NCBI GenBank assembly: GCA_001917435.1
Contig: MNEA01000153.1
Coordinates: 1 to 64,000 of the forward strand
Source: Acidobacteria bacterium 13_2_20CM_2_57_6
Lineage (GTDB): Bacteria; Acidobacteriota; Terriglobia; Acidiferrales; UBA7541
Reading direction: 5' to 3'
Length of the DNA stretch: 64,000 nt
Part shown: in pieces, positions 9,120 through 17,082 of the stretch
Position numbering within the stretch: the first letter of the stretch is position 1
How the letters are laid out: each line of letters begins with the position of its first letter
Translations under genes and position numbers: made by a program
Notes under the pieces: model-generated
Told to the model about the DNA's origin: nothing
What the model saw: the letters and a program-made list of their open reading frames with translations, nothing else
Databases searched by the model: none

Positions 9120-10529
9120 ATGTCCTCGATCAAGTTTGGAACCGACGGCTGGCGGGGCGTCATCGCCGATGATTTCACCTTTGCGAACGCCCGCACTGTC
9201 GCGCATGCCATCGCCCGCTACGTGGTGCGCAATGAAGACGCGCGCAAAGGCGTGCTGATCGGCTACGACCACCGTTACGCTGCGGATCGCGTGGCCGCTG
9301 CAGCCGCCGAAGTGATCAGCGCCAGCGGCACTCCCGTCTGGCTGGCGGACAGGCCCTGTCCCACGCCAGCAATTTCCTATCTGGTACGAAATCGCGGGGC
9401 CGCCGGCGGTATCGTGGTCACCGCCAGCCACAATCCTTATCGCTGGAACGGAATTAAGTACAAAGCCAGCTATGGCAGCAGTGCTCTTCCCTCAATCGTC
9501 GCACAAATCGAAAAAGAGCTCGAAGTCGTGTTGGAGAAGGGTGTGCCGCCCATGCCGCCACGCCGGAATTTGATACAGCCTCTCGAGCCACGCGCGCCGT
9601 ACCTCGATGCGCTCGAAAAACTGGTGGACTGGAAGCGGCTGCGCGATGCGAAGTTTCGTTTTGTATTTGATCCCATGCACGGATCGGCAGCAGGCTTGCT
9701 TCCCGAACTTTTGCGGCGCAACGGCATGACTTGCGACGAAATTCGCGGCACGCGCGATCCGCGCTTCGGCGGCGTGCATCCGGAGCCCATCGAACCGCAC
9801 ATCGAAGCGCTGCGTCAGGCCGTGCGCGCAGGAAAATATGATGCCGGCTTCTGCGCCGACGGCGACGGCGATCGCATCGGGGCCATCGACCGCGACGGCT
9901 CGTTCGTCAACCCTCACCAGATCTTTGCCATGCTCGTCTGGCACCTGGCGGGAACCCGCAACCTCCCCGGCGACATCGCAAAAACATTTTCTGTCACGAA
10001 GCTCATCGACAAGCTGGCCACAAGATTCGGACGCAAACTGCATGAAGTGCCCATCGGGTTCAAATACATTTGCGAGCTGATGCTCGAACAGAACATTTTG
10101 ATCGGCGGCGAAGAAAGCGGCGGCATTGGCACCAGCCTCTACCTGCCGGAGCGTGATGCCACGGTCTCCGCGCTCTTCCTCGCGGAATTGATGGCCTGGC
10201 ACGGCAAATCCTTGGGAGAACTGCTGACTACGCTCCATGCGGAATTCGGCGAGTATCACTACGGCCGCGTCGACCTCGATTTGAAGCCGGGGCAAAAGGA
10301 AAAAGCCATCGCTCACTTTTCGAATGGAAAACTGAATCGTATCCTTGATTTGCCGGTAGTCGGCCGCGAGGACATGGATGGAATCAAGGTTTACCTCGGT
10401 GAGGCTGGATGGGTGATGGTCCGCGCTTCTGGAACAGAAAATCTTTTGCGTGTGTATTCAGAAACGTCAAAGCCCGAAACCACGCGCCGAGTTCTCACTG
10501 CTGTAACCCAAATCGTTCACGATCTATAG
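9120..10529 (+). CDS. Phosphoglucomutase/phosphomannomutase
   Basis: Alpha-D-phosphohexomutase superfamily enzyme, 469 residues. Domain 1 has the phosphoserine loop VVTASHNPYRWNGIKYK, domain 2 the metal loop DGDGDRIGAID, domain 3 the sugar-binding GGEESGGIG, and domain 4 the phosphate-binding RASGTENLLRVYSE. The GEESG motif means glucose and mannose phosphates are both possible substrates. Location after manA and manC argues that its job here is mannose-6-P to mannose-1-P for GDP-mannose. About 58 bases separate it from manC. Confidence 0.92.
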   Translation: MSSIKFGTDGWRGVIADDFTFANARTVAHAIARYVVRNEDARKGVLIGYDHRYAADRVAAAAAEVISASGTPVWLADRPCPTPAISYLVRNRGAAGGIVVTASHNPYRWNGIKYKASYGSSALPSIVAQIEKELEVVLEKGVPPMPPRRNLIQPLEPRAPYLDALEKLVDWKRLRDAKFRFVFDPMHGSAAGLLPELLRRNGMTCDEIRGTRDPRFGGVHPEPIEPHIEALRQAVRAGKYDAGFCADGDGDRIGAIDRDGSFVNPHQIFAMLVWHLAGTRNLPGDIAKTFSVTKLIDKLATRFGRKLHEVPIGFKYICELMLEQNILIGGEESGGIGTSLYLPERDATVSALFLAELMAWHGKSLGELLTTLHAEFGEYHYGRVDLDLKPGQKEKAIAHFSNGKLNRILDLPVVGREDMDGIKVYLGEAGWVMVRASGTENLLRVYSETSKPETTRRVLTAVTQIVHDL

Positions 10530-10536
10530 GTGCCGC

Positions 10537-10896
10537 ATGAACACGATAAACTTGAAAGAAAAATTCAACCTCATTTCCGAGCACTACAAGCCCTGCATCA
10601 TCGGCGAAGTCAACAATTGCCTGGTAAAAGCAGTCAAGTTCAAAGGAGAATTTCTCTGGCACCATCACGACAGGGAAGACGAACTCTTTCTCGTCGTGAA
10701 AGGCTCTTTCCGCATGAAGTTTCGCGATCGTGAACGTCTAGTGCGTGAAGGGGAATTCATTGTCGTCCCGCATGGCGTCGAGCACTGTCCCGTGGCGGAC
10801 GAAGAGGTCCAGGTTATCCTGATCGAACCAAATTCGACCCTGAACACCGGGAACATCACCAACGAAAGGACTATCGCCCAGCTCGAGCGCATCTGA
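10537..10896 (+). CDS. Small single-domain cupin protein
   Basis: 119-residue beta-barrel (cupin_2) protein with the metal-binding motif WHHHDREDELFLVVKG (two or three His plus Glu) and a second motif in FIVVPHGVEHCPVADE. Function is not predictable beyond a metal-dependent small-molecule or sugar-binding role. It follows the phosphohexomutase by seven bases and precedes a PhzF protein by about 30 bases, so it is probably the next gene of the same operon. Related stand-alone proteins are widespread and mostly uncharacterised. Confidence 0.85.
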   Translation: MNTINLKEKFNLISEHYKPCIIGEVNNCLVKAVKFKGEFLWHHHDREDELFLVVKGSFRMKFRDRERLVREGEFIVVPHGVEHCPVADEEVQVILIEPNSTLNTGNITNERTIAQLERI

Positions 10897-10927
10897 AATC
10901 TGCTCCTGCGGCGATCTGCAACCAGCC

Positions 10928-11809
10928 ATGGAACACCGTTTTTACACGCTCGATGTTTTCACCAACAACCGCTTCGAAGGCAACCCGCTTGCCGTATTTA
11001 CCGACGGCGACGGACTTTCAGACGATCAGATGCTCGCCATTGCGCGCGAAATGAATCTTTCGGAAACGGTCTTTGTGCAAAGGCCCACGGACGAAGAAGC
11101 GCTCGCGCGGTTGCGAATCTTCACCACCAAGGAAGAACTCAAGCTCGCCGGCCATCCCGTGATTGGAACTTGGTTCCTGCTCGCGGAATTGGGCGTGGTT
11201 CCCGCGCAGGACGGCGGCGTACATATTCTTCAAGAAACCGGAGCAGGAATCTTGCCAGTGGAAATTCGCTTTAAGGATGGCCGGCCGCAGCGGGTCACCA
11301 TGACGCAAAAAGAAGCTATCTTCAAACCCGCGAAAATCAAGAAGAAAAAGCTCGCCTCCGCACTGGGACTCTCGCCCAAAGACTTCGATCCGAAGCTGCA
11401 ACCTGAATTTGTGTCCACGGGCATCTTCAACCTGATGGTGCCGCTGCGCAATCGCGCGGCACTGGGCAAGATTGTCATGAACATGGCCGAACTTCGGCGG
11501 CTTCAGGGCAAGAACGCAACAATGGCCTACTGCTTCGCTCTCAGTGGAAATGGCAAAGCATTCTCCCGCGGCATGCTGCCCTGGGAACATTATGAAGACG
11601 CCGCGACGGGGTCGGCCGCTGGTTCGCTGGGCGCATATCTGGTGCGAAACGGAAAACTGACGCCCGGCCACACACTGACCATTCTGCAGGGCGCGGAAAT
11701 GGGCCGACCGAGCCACCTCGAAGTGGAAGTCACGCAAAGCGGAAAGAAACTCGTTCCTCGAGTCAGCGGTGCGGCCGTGAAGGTATTTGAAGGAACGATT
11801 CGCGTCTGA
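10928..11809 (+). CDS. PhzF-family isomerase/epimerase
   Basis: 293-residue protein of the PhzF/YddE diaminopimelate-epimerase-like fold. Start segment YTLDVFTNNRFEGNPLAVFT is diagnostic; the general acid/base glutamate lies in EMNLSETVFVQ, and later GHPVIGTWFLL, YEDAATGSAAGSLGAYL and GRPSHLEVEV are conserved blocks. Most non-phenazine members have no assigned substrate. There are no other phenazine genes here, so a phenazine role is not supported. It is the last gene of the plus-strand run and faces the repeat-protein gene; a hairpin terminator lies between the two. Confidence 0.9.
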   Translation: MEHRFYTLDVFTNNRFEGNPLAVFTDGDGLSDDQMLAIAREMNLSETVFVQRPTDEEALARLRIFTTKEELKLAGHPVIGTWFLLAELGVVPAQDGGVHILQETGAGILPVEIRFKDGRPQRVTMTQKEAIFKPAKIKKKKLASALGLSPKDFDPKLQPEFVSTGIFNLMVPLRNRAALGKIVMNMAELRRLQGKNATMAYCFALSGNGKAFSRGMLPWEHYEDAATGSAAGSLGAYLVRNGKLTPGHTLTILQGAEMGRPSHLEVEVTQSGKKLVPRVSGAAVKVFEGTIRV

Positions 11810-11832
11810 CGCAAATTCACGCTGAGAAGAAA

Positions 11833-11864
11833 AAGGGCCGCACGATTTTTTACGCGCGGCCCTT
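11833..11864 (-). terminator. Intrinsic terminator of the charged-repeat gene
   Basis: Nine-base-pair perfect stem AAGGGCCGC/GCGGCCCTT with a 14-base loop. Read on the minus strand it is followed by a pyrimidine run TTTTTCTTCT, placing it about 20 bases after the repeat-protein stop. It also sits 23 bases after the plus-strand PhzF gene and may slow transcription from that side. Confidence 0.75.
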
Positions 11865-11884
11865 CACCTTTGCAAGGCGAATAC

Positions 11885-12529
11885 TTACTTGTGTCCCTTG
11901 CGGTCCTGCCGCAGATCCTTGCGATCCTTGTGCAGGTCTTTCTTGTCTTTGTTGATGTCCTTCTGGTCCTTGTTGCGGTCTTTGCGATCCTTGGCCAGAT
12001 CCTTCTTATCGTGGTTGATATCGCGCTGATCGGCATTGCGGTCTGCGCGGTCCTTACTCAAGTCGCGGCGATCTTTGTTGATGTCCCGCTGGTCCTTGTT
12101 ACGGTCAACGCGGTCGGCACGAAGATCCTTGCGGTCAGCCTGCGCCTGGGCGCTGTTAACACCCAACTTCTGGTCGTCACGGGCAAGCCTCGCCTTATCG
12201 TGATTGATGTCGCGCTGATCCGCATTGCGCTCCGCGCGGTCCTTGTTCAAATCGCGCCTATCGTGATTGATGTCCCGCTGGTCCGCGTTGCGGTCGGAGC
12301 GATCCTTCGCCAGGTCCCCCTTATCATGATTGATATCGCGTTGATCGGCATTGCGATCCGCGCGGTCCTTCGCGAGATCTTTCTTATCGCTTCGAATGTC
12401 TTTCTTGTCGTTTTGAATATCCTGCTGCTGCGGAGTCGGATCCGGGCTCTGGGCATAGGCGCCCCCGGCGAGCAAACCGGCAAAAGCAACCGCGAGCACC
12501 CCTCGACGGACCACAAGTTCTGCGTTCAT
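11885..12529 (-). CDS. Secreted highly charged repeat protein of unknown function
   Basis: 214 residues. A signal peptide (residues 1 to about 26, cleavage probably after AYA) is followed by a mature part built almost only from Asp, Arg, Lys, Asn, Gln, Ala, His and spaced Ile/Leu. The unit is 21 residues, three heptads of the form DLAKDRA-DRNADQR-DINHDKG; the block [D/E]RN[A/K]DQ[R/K]DIN[H/K]D occurs six times, interrupted once near the middle by a stretch containing GVNSAQAQA. It has no Cys, Trp, Phe or Tyr after the signal peptide. Alternating charge and heptad spacing suggest a long solvent-exposed helix or a disordered hydrophilin-like protein in the periplasm. AGGAG lies eight bases before the ATG. 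I do not recognise a characterised family. Confidence 0.8.
   Translation of the reverse strand: MNAELVVRRGVLAVAFAGLLAGGAYAQSPDPTPQQQDIQNDKKDIRSDKKDLAKDRADRNADQRDINHDKGDLAKDRSDRNADQRDINHDRRDLNKDRAERNADQRDINHDKARLARDDQKLGVNSAQAQADRKDLRADRVDRNKDQRDINKDRRDLSKDRADRNADQRDINHDKKDLAKDRKDRNKDQKDINKDKKDLHKDRKDLRQDRKGHK
11891..12430 (-). repeat. About 63-bp degenerate tandem repeats within the charged-repeat gene
   Basis: The DNA repeats with a period of about 63 bases (21 codons), visible as recurring GCGGTCCTT and TTGATGTCGCGCTGATC-like segments on the plus strand. Such repeats can change copy number by recombination. Confidence 0.75.
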
Positions 12530-12670
12530 GGTTCTCTCCTAATTGAATTGAATGCTTTCCTGGCGTCACCACCACACTTAGGGAATCAAACACCGGCGGC
12601 GATACAAAGTTTCGCGACCGGACGCACAGGCGTGTTGCGGAAAGATTGAGAGAGGGAAAGTTGCTCGCAA

Positions 12671-13108
12671 CTAATTTAGTTTCAACGACTTATGGACGGC
12701 GTCAAGGATACCGTTCACAAACGACCCGGACTCTTCGGAGGAAAATTTTTTTGCCAATTCGACCGCTTCATTCAGGATAACCTTGGGCGGGGTGTCCGTG
12801 CCGTTCATTTCATGAATCGCCAGACGCAAGATCGCACGATCGATGGCAGCGAGCCGTTCGAACCGCCAGTTGTCTGCGTACTTTACGATGATCGCGTCGA
12901 GCGCGGTGATGTCCTTCGCCGCGCCTTCAAATAGTTTATTCGCAAACGCGCGCGTCTTGTCCGCCGCTTTCGCGCTCTTCCAGAATTTTACTTCCAGCTT
13001 GTTGAAATCCTGCTGGCTCATGTCCCACTGGAACAGCATCTGCATCGCAAACTCGCGGGATTTTGTGCGCAGAGACACGTTACTTCCGCCGTGGCTTTCC
13101 CGAGGCAT
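12671..13108 (-). CDS. nusB: Transcription antitermination factor NusB
   Basis: Small all-helical RNA-binding protein that acts with NusE (S10) at boxA sequences in rRNA antitermination. 145 residues; SLRTKSREFAMQMLFQWDMS is the typical N-terminus, and ERLAAIDRAILRLAIHEM and PPKVILNEAVELAKKFS the conserved C-terminal helices. The first ten residues from the 13108 start overlap the end of ribH and may not be translated; a start closer to VSLRTKS is possible. The ribH-nusB pair is a common bacterial arrangement. Confidence 0.93.
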   Translation of the reverse strand: MPRESHGGSNVSLRTKSREFAMQMLFQWDMSQQDFNKLEVKFWKSAKAADKTRAFANKLFEGAAKDITALDAIIVKYADNWRFERLAAIDRAILRLAIHEMNGTDTPPKVILNEAVELAKKFSSEESGSFVNGILDAVHKSLKLN

Positions 13109-13613
13109 GCGGCATCGAACCAGAAGCGCGAAGCTTGCGTGATAGTTGAGCCATTTCGATGGCGGCGAGCCCCGCTTCGAATCCTTTGTTCCCGCCCTTG
13201 AGCCCGGCGCGGTCGATGGCTTGCTCCAGCGTTTCGCAGGTCAGCACGCAAAACATAATAGGCAAGCCGCTGTCCATCTGCGCGAGCTGCAATCCTCGCG
13301 CCGTCTCCGAACAAACATAGTCATAGTGTGTTGTTTCGCCCCGAAGCACACACCCGATGGCAATCAGCGCGTCGTACTTACCGGTCGCGGCCAGTTTCTT
13401 CGCTGCCAATGGCAATTCGAACGCGCCCGGAACATGCACCACATCGACATCCTTGCTGGCCGCCCCCGCCCGCTCCAGCGCGTCCACTGCTGCCGCCAGT
13501 AGCCGCTCTGTGATGAAGCTATTGAATCGGCTCACGACAATTCCAAAGCGAAAACCCGCGGCACTCAATGCGCCATCAATCTTTCCGGGCTGTATTTTCT
13601 CCGCCATCGCCAA
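13080..13613 (-). CDS. ribH: 6,7-dimethyl-8-ribityllumazine synthase
   Basis: Condenses 5-amino-6-ribitylaminouracil with 3,4-dihydroxy-2-butanone 4-phosphate in riboflavin synthesis; forms pentamers or icosahedral shells. 177 residues. FGIVVSRFNSFITERLL, VVHVPGAFELPLAAKKLA and IAIGCVLRGETTHYDYV are the substrate-binding segments, the last ending with the catalytic-histidine region. KGGNKGFEAGLAAIEMAQL is the conserved C-terminal helix, here followed by a basic tail. The 3' end overlaps nusB by 29 bases. It follows the enoyl-CoA hydratase gene after 63 bases that include short repeats. Confidence 0.94.
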   Translation of the reverse strand: MAMAEKIQPGKIDGALSAAGFRFGIVVSRFNSFITERLLAAAVDALERAGAASKDVDVVHVPGAFELPLAAKKLAATGKYDALIAIGCVLRGETTHYDYVCSETARGLQLAQMDSGLPIMFCVLTCETLEQAIDRAGLKGGNKGFEAGLAAIEMAQLSRKLRASGSMPHASGKPRRK

Positions 13614-13645
13614 TCTATGCTGTTCCTTGCGCTATCCCTAATTCC

Positions 13646-13679
13646 TTTACCTCTCTTACTTCCTTTCTTACTTCCTTCA
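13646..13679. repeat. Short simple repeats between crotonase and ribH genes
   Basis: Pyrimidine-rich plus strand with CTTACTTC appearing twice at a spacing of about 12 bases (reverse complement GGAAGTAAG). Similar to the GAAGTAA repeats upstream of xseA at 31680-31703. Confidence 0.5.
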
Positions 13680-14459
13680 TTTCCCTTTGAATTGTGGTGC
13701 CCTTTTCTCCAAGAACGCCTTCGTCCCTTCCCGCATGTCTTCTGTTGCGCAAGCCACGCCAAACAGCGTCGCCTCCAGGAACAATCCTTCTTCCTGTGGC
13801 ATTTCTACGCCGCGCTCGATCGCTTCCATGGTAAATTTCACCGCCAGCGGACCGTTCGCTATGATTTTCTTCGCCATCGCTTCTGCCGTGGGAATCAACT
13901 CTGCCGGTTCATGGACGTGATTGACCAGTCCGATGCGCTGCGCTTCTTCCGCCGTAATCATTTCGCCGGTCAGGCAAAGTTCGTGCGCCACGCCCTTGCC
14001 GCACAGTCGCGCCAGCCGCTGCGATCCGCCATACCCTGGCAAAATTCCCAGCTTCACTTCCGGCTGTCCCAGCTTCGCCGTCTTGCTCGCGATTCGAATC
14101 GTGCACGAGAGTGCCAGCTCGCAGCCGCCGCCCAGCGCGAATCCATTAATCGCGCAGATCGACGGCTTCCCCATCGTCTCCAGTAAATGAAAAACGCCCT
14201 GCCCGAAAAGTGAGAATTCCTTGCCTTTGACCGGGGTTTGCAGTGCCAGCTCGCTGATGTCCGCGCCCGCCACAAACGCTTTTTCTCCGGCGCCCGTCAG
14301 AATTAGCACTCGAACGGCAGCGTCATCGCGCGCGTCGAACAGCGCGTGTTGCAACTCTTCGACCGTCTTGCGATTCAGCGCGTTCAGCACCTTCGGCCGG
14401 TTGAAGGTGATGTACGCAATCCCGTCTTTCTTCTCGTAAAGCAAATTCTCGTAAGCCAT
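13677..14459 (-). CDS. Enoyl-CoA hydratase/isomerase (crotonase family)
   Basis: 260-residue crotonase-fold enzyme that hydrates a trans-2-enoyl-CoA to the 3-hydroxyacyl-CoA. The N-terminus is typical, with YITFNRPKVLNALN. The oxyanion-hole segments are AFVAGADISEL and INGFALGGGCELALSC, and the catalytic Glu is in GQPEVKLGILPGYGGSQRL; both catalytic glutamates of true hydratases appear to be present. Downstream of a 3-hydroxyacyl-CoA dehydrogenase and a thiolase on the same strand, it completes a short-chain beta-oxidation or acetyl-CoA-to-crotonyl-CoA module (crt-like). Direction of flux cannot be read from sequence. Confidence 0.92.
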   Translation of the reverse strand: MAYENLLYEKKDGIAYITFNRPKVLNALNRKTVEELQHALFDARDDAAVRVLILTGAGEKAFVAGADISELALQTPVKGKEFSLFGQGVFHLLETMGKPSICAINGFALGGGCELALSCTIRIASKTAKLGQPEVKLGILPGYGGSQRLARLCGKGVAHELCLTGEMITAEEAQRIGLVNHVHEPAELIPTAEAMAKKIIANGPLAVKFTMEAIERGVEMPQEEGLFLEATLFGVACATEDMREGTKAFLEKRAPQFKGK

Positions 14460-14527
14460 CTTTTGTTTTCCTTCTTCGCTCTGCGTACTCTACGGCTCCG
14501 CATTATCTTTTTCTTTTTTGCTTGCAA

Positions 14528-15409
14528 CTAAAACTTCAGCGCCTTCGGATTCCCCGGATCGGAATAATCATAAAACCCTCGTCCCGACTTTCTTCCGTTC
14601 CATCCCGCTAGCACCATGCGCTTCAGCAACGGCGGCGCCGCAAACCGCCGCTCCTTAAACTCCTCAAACATAATTTGCGAAATGTAATACGTTGTATCGA
14701 GCCCTACAAAATCCAGCAGCGTCAACGGCCCCATGGGGTGGCCACAGCCCAGCTTCATGGAATTATCGATGTCCTCGATGGAGCCGACGCCTTCCTCCAG
14801 CGCGCGAATCGCATCCAGCAGATACGGCACCAGCAGCCGGTTCACAATAAACCCGGTGCTGTCATTTGCGCGCACCGCCGTTTTGCCCAGTTTCACACCA
14901 AACGCGACCATCTCTTCATACACGGCCGGGTCCGTCGCAATCGTTCGCACGACCTCGACCAGCTTCATCACCGGCACGGGATTGAAGAAGTGCAGTCCCA
15001 CGAAACGTTGCGGCCGCTTCGTTGCGGTAGCAATTTCCGTAATTGTCAGCGAAGACGTATTGCTCGCAAAAATTGTCGCTGCCGGGCAGATCTTGTCCAG
15101 CGCGCTAAAAAGTTCCCGCTTCGCCGGCAGTTGCTCGATAATTGCTTCCACGATGACGTCGCAATTCTTCAGGTCGTCGATGGAGGTCGTTCCCTTCAAC
15201 CGCCCGCGGATTTCGCGCTTCACGGTTTCAGTGATCGTGCCCTTCTCCACCAATCGATTGAGGTTTTTCTCGATGCCCTTAAGCCCCTTATCCACTAACT
15301 CCACGCTGACTTCGCGCACCACGGTTTCGAAACCCGCCGCAGCCGCCACCTGCGCGATCCCCGAGCCCATCAGCCCACACCCCACGACTCCCACTCTCTG
15401 AATCGCCAT
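14528..15409 (-). CDS. 3-hydroxybutyryl-CoA dehydrogenase (3-hydroxyacyl-CoA dehydrogenase)
   Basis: NAD(P)-dependent interconversion of acetoacetyl-CoA and 3-hydroxybutyryl-CoA. Start chosen at 15409 (MAIQRVGVVGCGLMGSG) because GAGGAAAAA lies just before it; the frame is open ten codons further. Rossmann motif GxGxMGxGIA is at the N-terminus, followed by ASNTSSLTITEIA and the catalytic-histidine region GLHFFNPVPVMKLVEVV, then GFIVNRLLVPYLLDA and GPLTLLDFVGLDTTYYI. 293 residues, the normal single-module length, not the fused FadB type. Lies between the thiolase and crotonase genes. Confidence 0.93.
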   Translation of the reverse strand: MAIQRVGVVGCGLMGSGIAQVAAAAGFETVVREVSVELVDKGLKGIEKNLNRLVEKGTITETVKREIRGRLKGTTSIDDLKNCDVIVEAIIEQLPAKRELFSALDKICPAATIFASNTSSLTITEIATATKRPQRFVGLHFFNPVPVMKLVEVVRTIATDPAVYEEMVAFGVKLGKTAVRANDSTGFIVNRLLVPYLLDAIRALEEGVGSIEDIDNSMKLGCGHPMGPLTLLDFVGLDTTYYISQIMFEEFKERRFAAPPLLKRMVLAGWNGRKSGRGFYDYSDPGNPKALKF

Positions 15410-15594
15410 TTTTTCCTCGTAGATGATTTCGCCGCCCAATTGGCAATATGGCCGGCGGGGAACCGCGTATCCCGAATGCGGAAGTGTAGCAGAAATGCCT
15501 TATTCTTGATTCTCCCCGCGCTTCCTCGGCGTTCTCAACGTCTCTGCGTTATCTTTTCCTTTTCGTCTTCGGCGTGCCTGACTGGCCCGCGCAA

Positions 15595-16761
15595 TCAATC
15601 CTTCAGGGCCTCGACGATCATCGCGATTCCCTGCCCTCCACCGATGCACGCCGTCGCCAAGCCGTAGCGCAATCCATTCCGCCGCAACTCATTCAAGATC
15701 GTTATCACCAGCCGCGTCCCCGAGGCACCCAGCGGATGCCCCAGCGCGATCGCCCCGCCATTTACATTCGTCTTATCGCGCTTCAGCCCCAGCACTTTCT
15801 CCACCGCCAGATACTGCGCCGCGAATGCCTCATTCACTTCCACGCGATCCATCTGCTCCAGCATGAGACCCGCGAGCTTCAGCGCCTTTTGCGACGACGG
15901 CACCGGCCCAATTCCCATGATGCTCGGATCGACTCCCGCCACAGCCCAGGACACAATTCGCCCCACGGGCCTCAATCCGCGCTCTTTCGCGGTTTTTTTT
16001 GTCGTCACCACAACTGCCGCTCCGCCATCCACAATCCCACTGGCATTCCCCGCCGTCACTATCCCATCCTTCTTGAACGACGGCGGCAATTTTTCCAGCG
16101 TCTCCATCGTTGTTTCCGGTCGCCGGTGATCGTCTTCGGTAACCACAATCGTCTTCTTCCCCTGCTTCACTTCCACAGGCACAAGTTCTTCCTTGATACG
16201 GCACGCTTTGTAAGCCGCGTCCGTCGCCTGCTGGCTGCGCAGCGCGTATGCATCGGCATCCTTTCGCGTGATACCCTGCTGTTCCGCGAGTTTTTCCGCC
16301 GTCAGCGCCATCGGCAATCCGCAATACGTATCCGTCAGCCCCGCCATCAATGAATCTTCCAGCGCTCCGCCGCCGAGTTTCAATCCCGTTCGTGCCCCGC
16401 GAATCACAAACGGCGCCTGCGTCATGTTTTCCATCCCGCCCGCCAGCACCATGTTGGCCTCGCCAAGGAGCAACCGCTGCGCCGACTGCGCAATCGCTTC
16501 AATCCCCGACCCGCACAAACGGTTCACCGTCACCGCGGGTGTTTCGATTTTCAGCCCGGCCTTCAGTCCCACGTGCCGCGCTCCATATAGCGCGTCCGCG
16601 CTCGTCTGCATCACGTTGCCAAAAATCGCATGATCAAACTCGCCCGGATCAACGCCGGAGCGTCGGATCGCTTCCTTCGAAGCGTGCGCCGCCAAATCAA
16701 TCGCGCTCACGTCCGAAAACGCTCCGGTGTAGCGCGCCATCGGCGTCCGCGCCCCCGCCAC
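15595..16761 (-). CDS. Acetyl-CoA acetyltransferase (thiolase)
   Basis: Condenses two acetyl-CoA to acetoacetyl-CoA or does the reverse. Visible catalytic residues: the nucleophilic Cys in VNRLCGSGIEAIAQSA, the His in NGGAIALGHPLGASG and the second Cys in ATACIGGGQGIA. The best start is a GTG at 16761, giving VAGARTPMARYTG; family members normally have about seven residues before this point (of the MxxVVIV type). The in-frame codons upstream do not encode that strand and no ribosome site is seen, so the N-terminus may be slightly truncated. The upstream DNA holds an antitoxin relic. First gene of a thiolase-dehydrogenase-crotonase-ribH-nusB run. Confidence 0.9.
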   Translation of the reverse strand: MAGARTPMARYTGAFSDVSAIDLAAHASKEAIRRSGVDPGEFDHAIFGNVMQTSADALYGARHVGLKAGLKIETPAVTVNRLCGSGIEAIAQSAQRLLLGEANMVLAGGMENMTQAPFVIRGARTGLKLGGGALEDSLMAGLTDTYCGLPMALTAEKLAEQQGITRKDADAYALRSQQATDAAYKACRIKEELVPVEVKQGKKTIVVTEDDHRRPETTMETLEKLPPSFKKDGIVTAGNASGIVDGGAAVVVTTKKTAKERGLRPVGRIVSWAVAGVDPSIMGIGPVPSSQKALKLAGLMLEQMDRVEVNEAFAAQYLAVEKVLGLKRDKTNVNGGAIALGHPLGASGTRLVITILNELRRNGLRYGLATACIGGGQGIAMIVEALKD

Positions 16762-16816
16762 GCACGGCCGTCTATTGCTACGCGCTAGATCTCGCTCGCG
16801 CTTTGGTCCTAACCGT

Positions 16817-17001
16817 TCACTTGGACAAAACTTCCCGGGCCTTCAGCGGCCAAATCGGTGACTCCATGTCACCCGTAATTTTCATTTCCCGAGCCATAAA
16901 CCCGAACAAGTGGTCCTTCACACAGGCTCACCCGTCGCTTGAATGTCCCTGATTACACTTTGACATTTCGCCTTGAATACGCTCGCACGCATCTGCTTCA
17001 T
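16817..17001 (-). pseudogene. Decayed VapB/Phd-type antitoxin gene
   Basis: From an ATG at 17001 with AGGAAGGA upstream, the minus strand encodes MKQMRASVFKAKCQSVIRDI then QATGEPV and stops at 16918. This is a good N-terminus for a Phd/VapB antitoxin. In another frame immediately after, the DNA encodes HLFGFMAREMKITGDMESPI followed by WPLKAREVLSK and a stop at 16817, which matches the C-terminal tail of the same kind of antitoxin. The central part (usually ITKxGKPVAxLVP) is missing. The gene is therefore split by an internal deletion or frameshift. No toxin gene follows; the thiolase lies next. Confidence 0.7.
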
Positions 17002-17082
17002 CGCATCCTTCCTCTCCATGATGTGTGCTTATTTGATTGTCCGCGCTTCCGAAACTGGCTGCGGATTGTCAGTCGACGGAAT

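Noticed and set aside
9492-10316. 274-residue minus-strand frame inside the phosphohexomutase
   Set aside because: Antisense shadow; all four mutase domains are on the plus strand.
11870-12649. 259-residue plus-strand frame of hydrophobic repeats
   Set aside because: It is the exact antisense of the charged-repeat gene; the hydrophobic pattern is a codon-complement artefact (GAC/CGC/AAG become Val/Ala/Leu), with no start signal.
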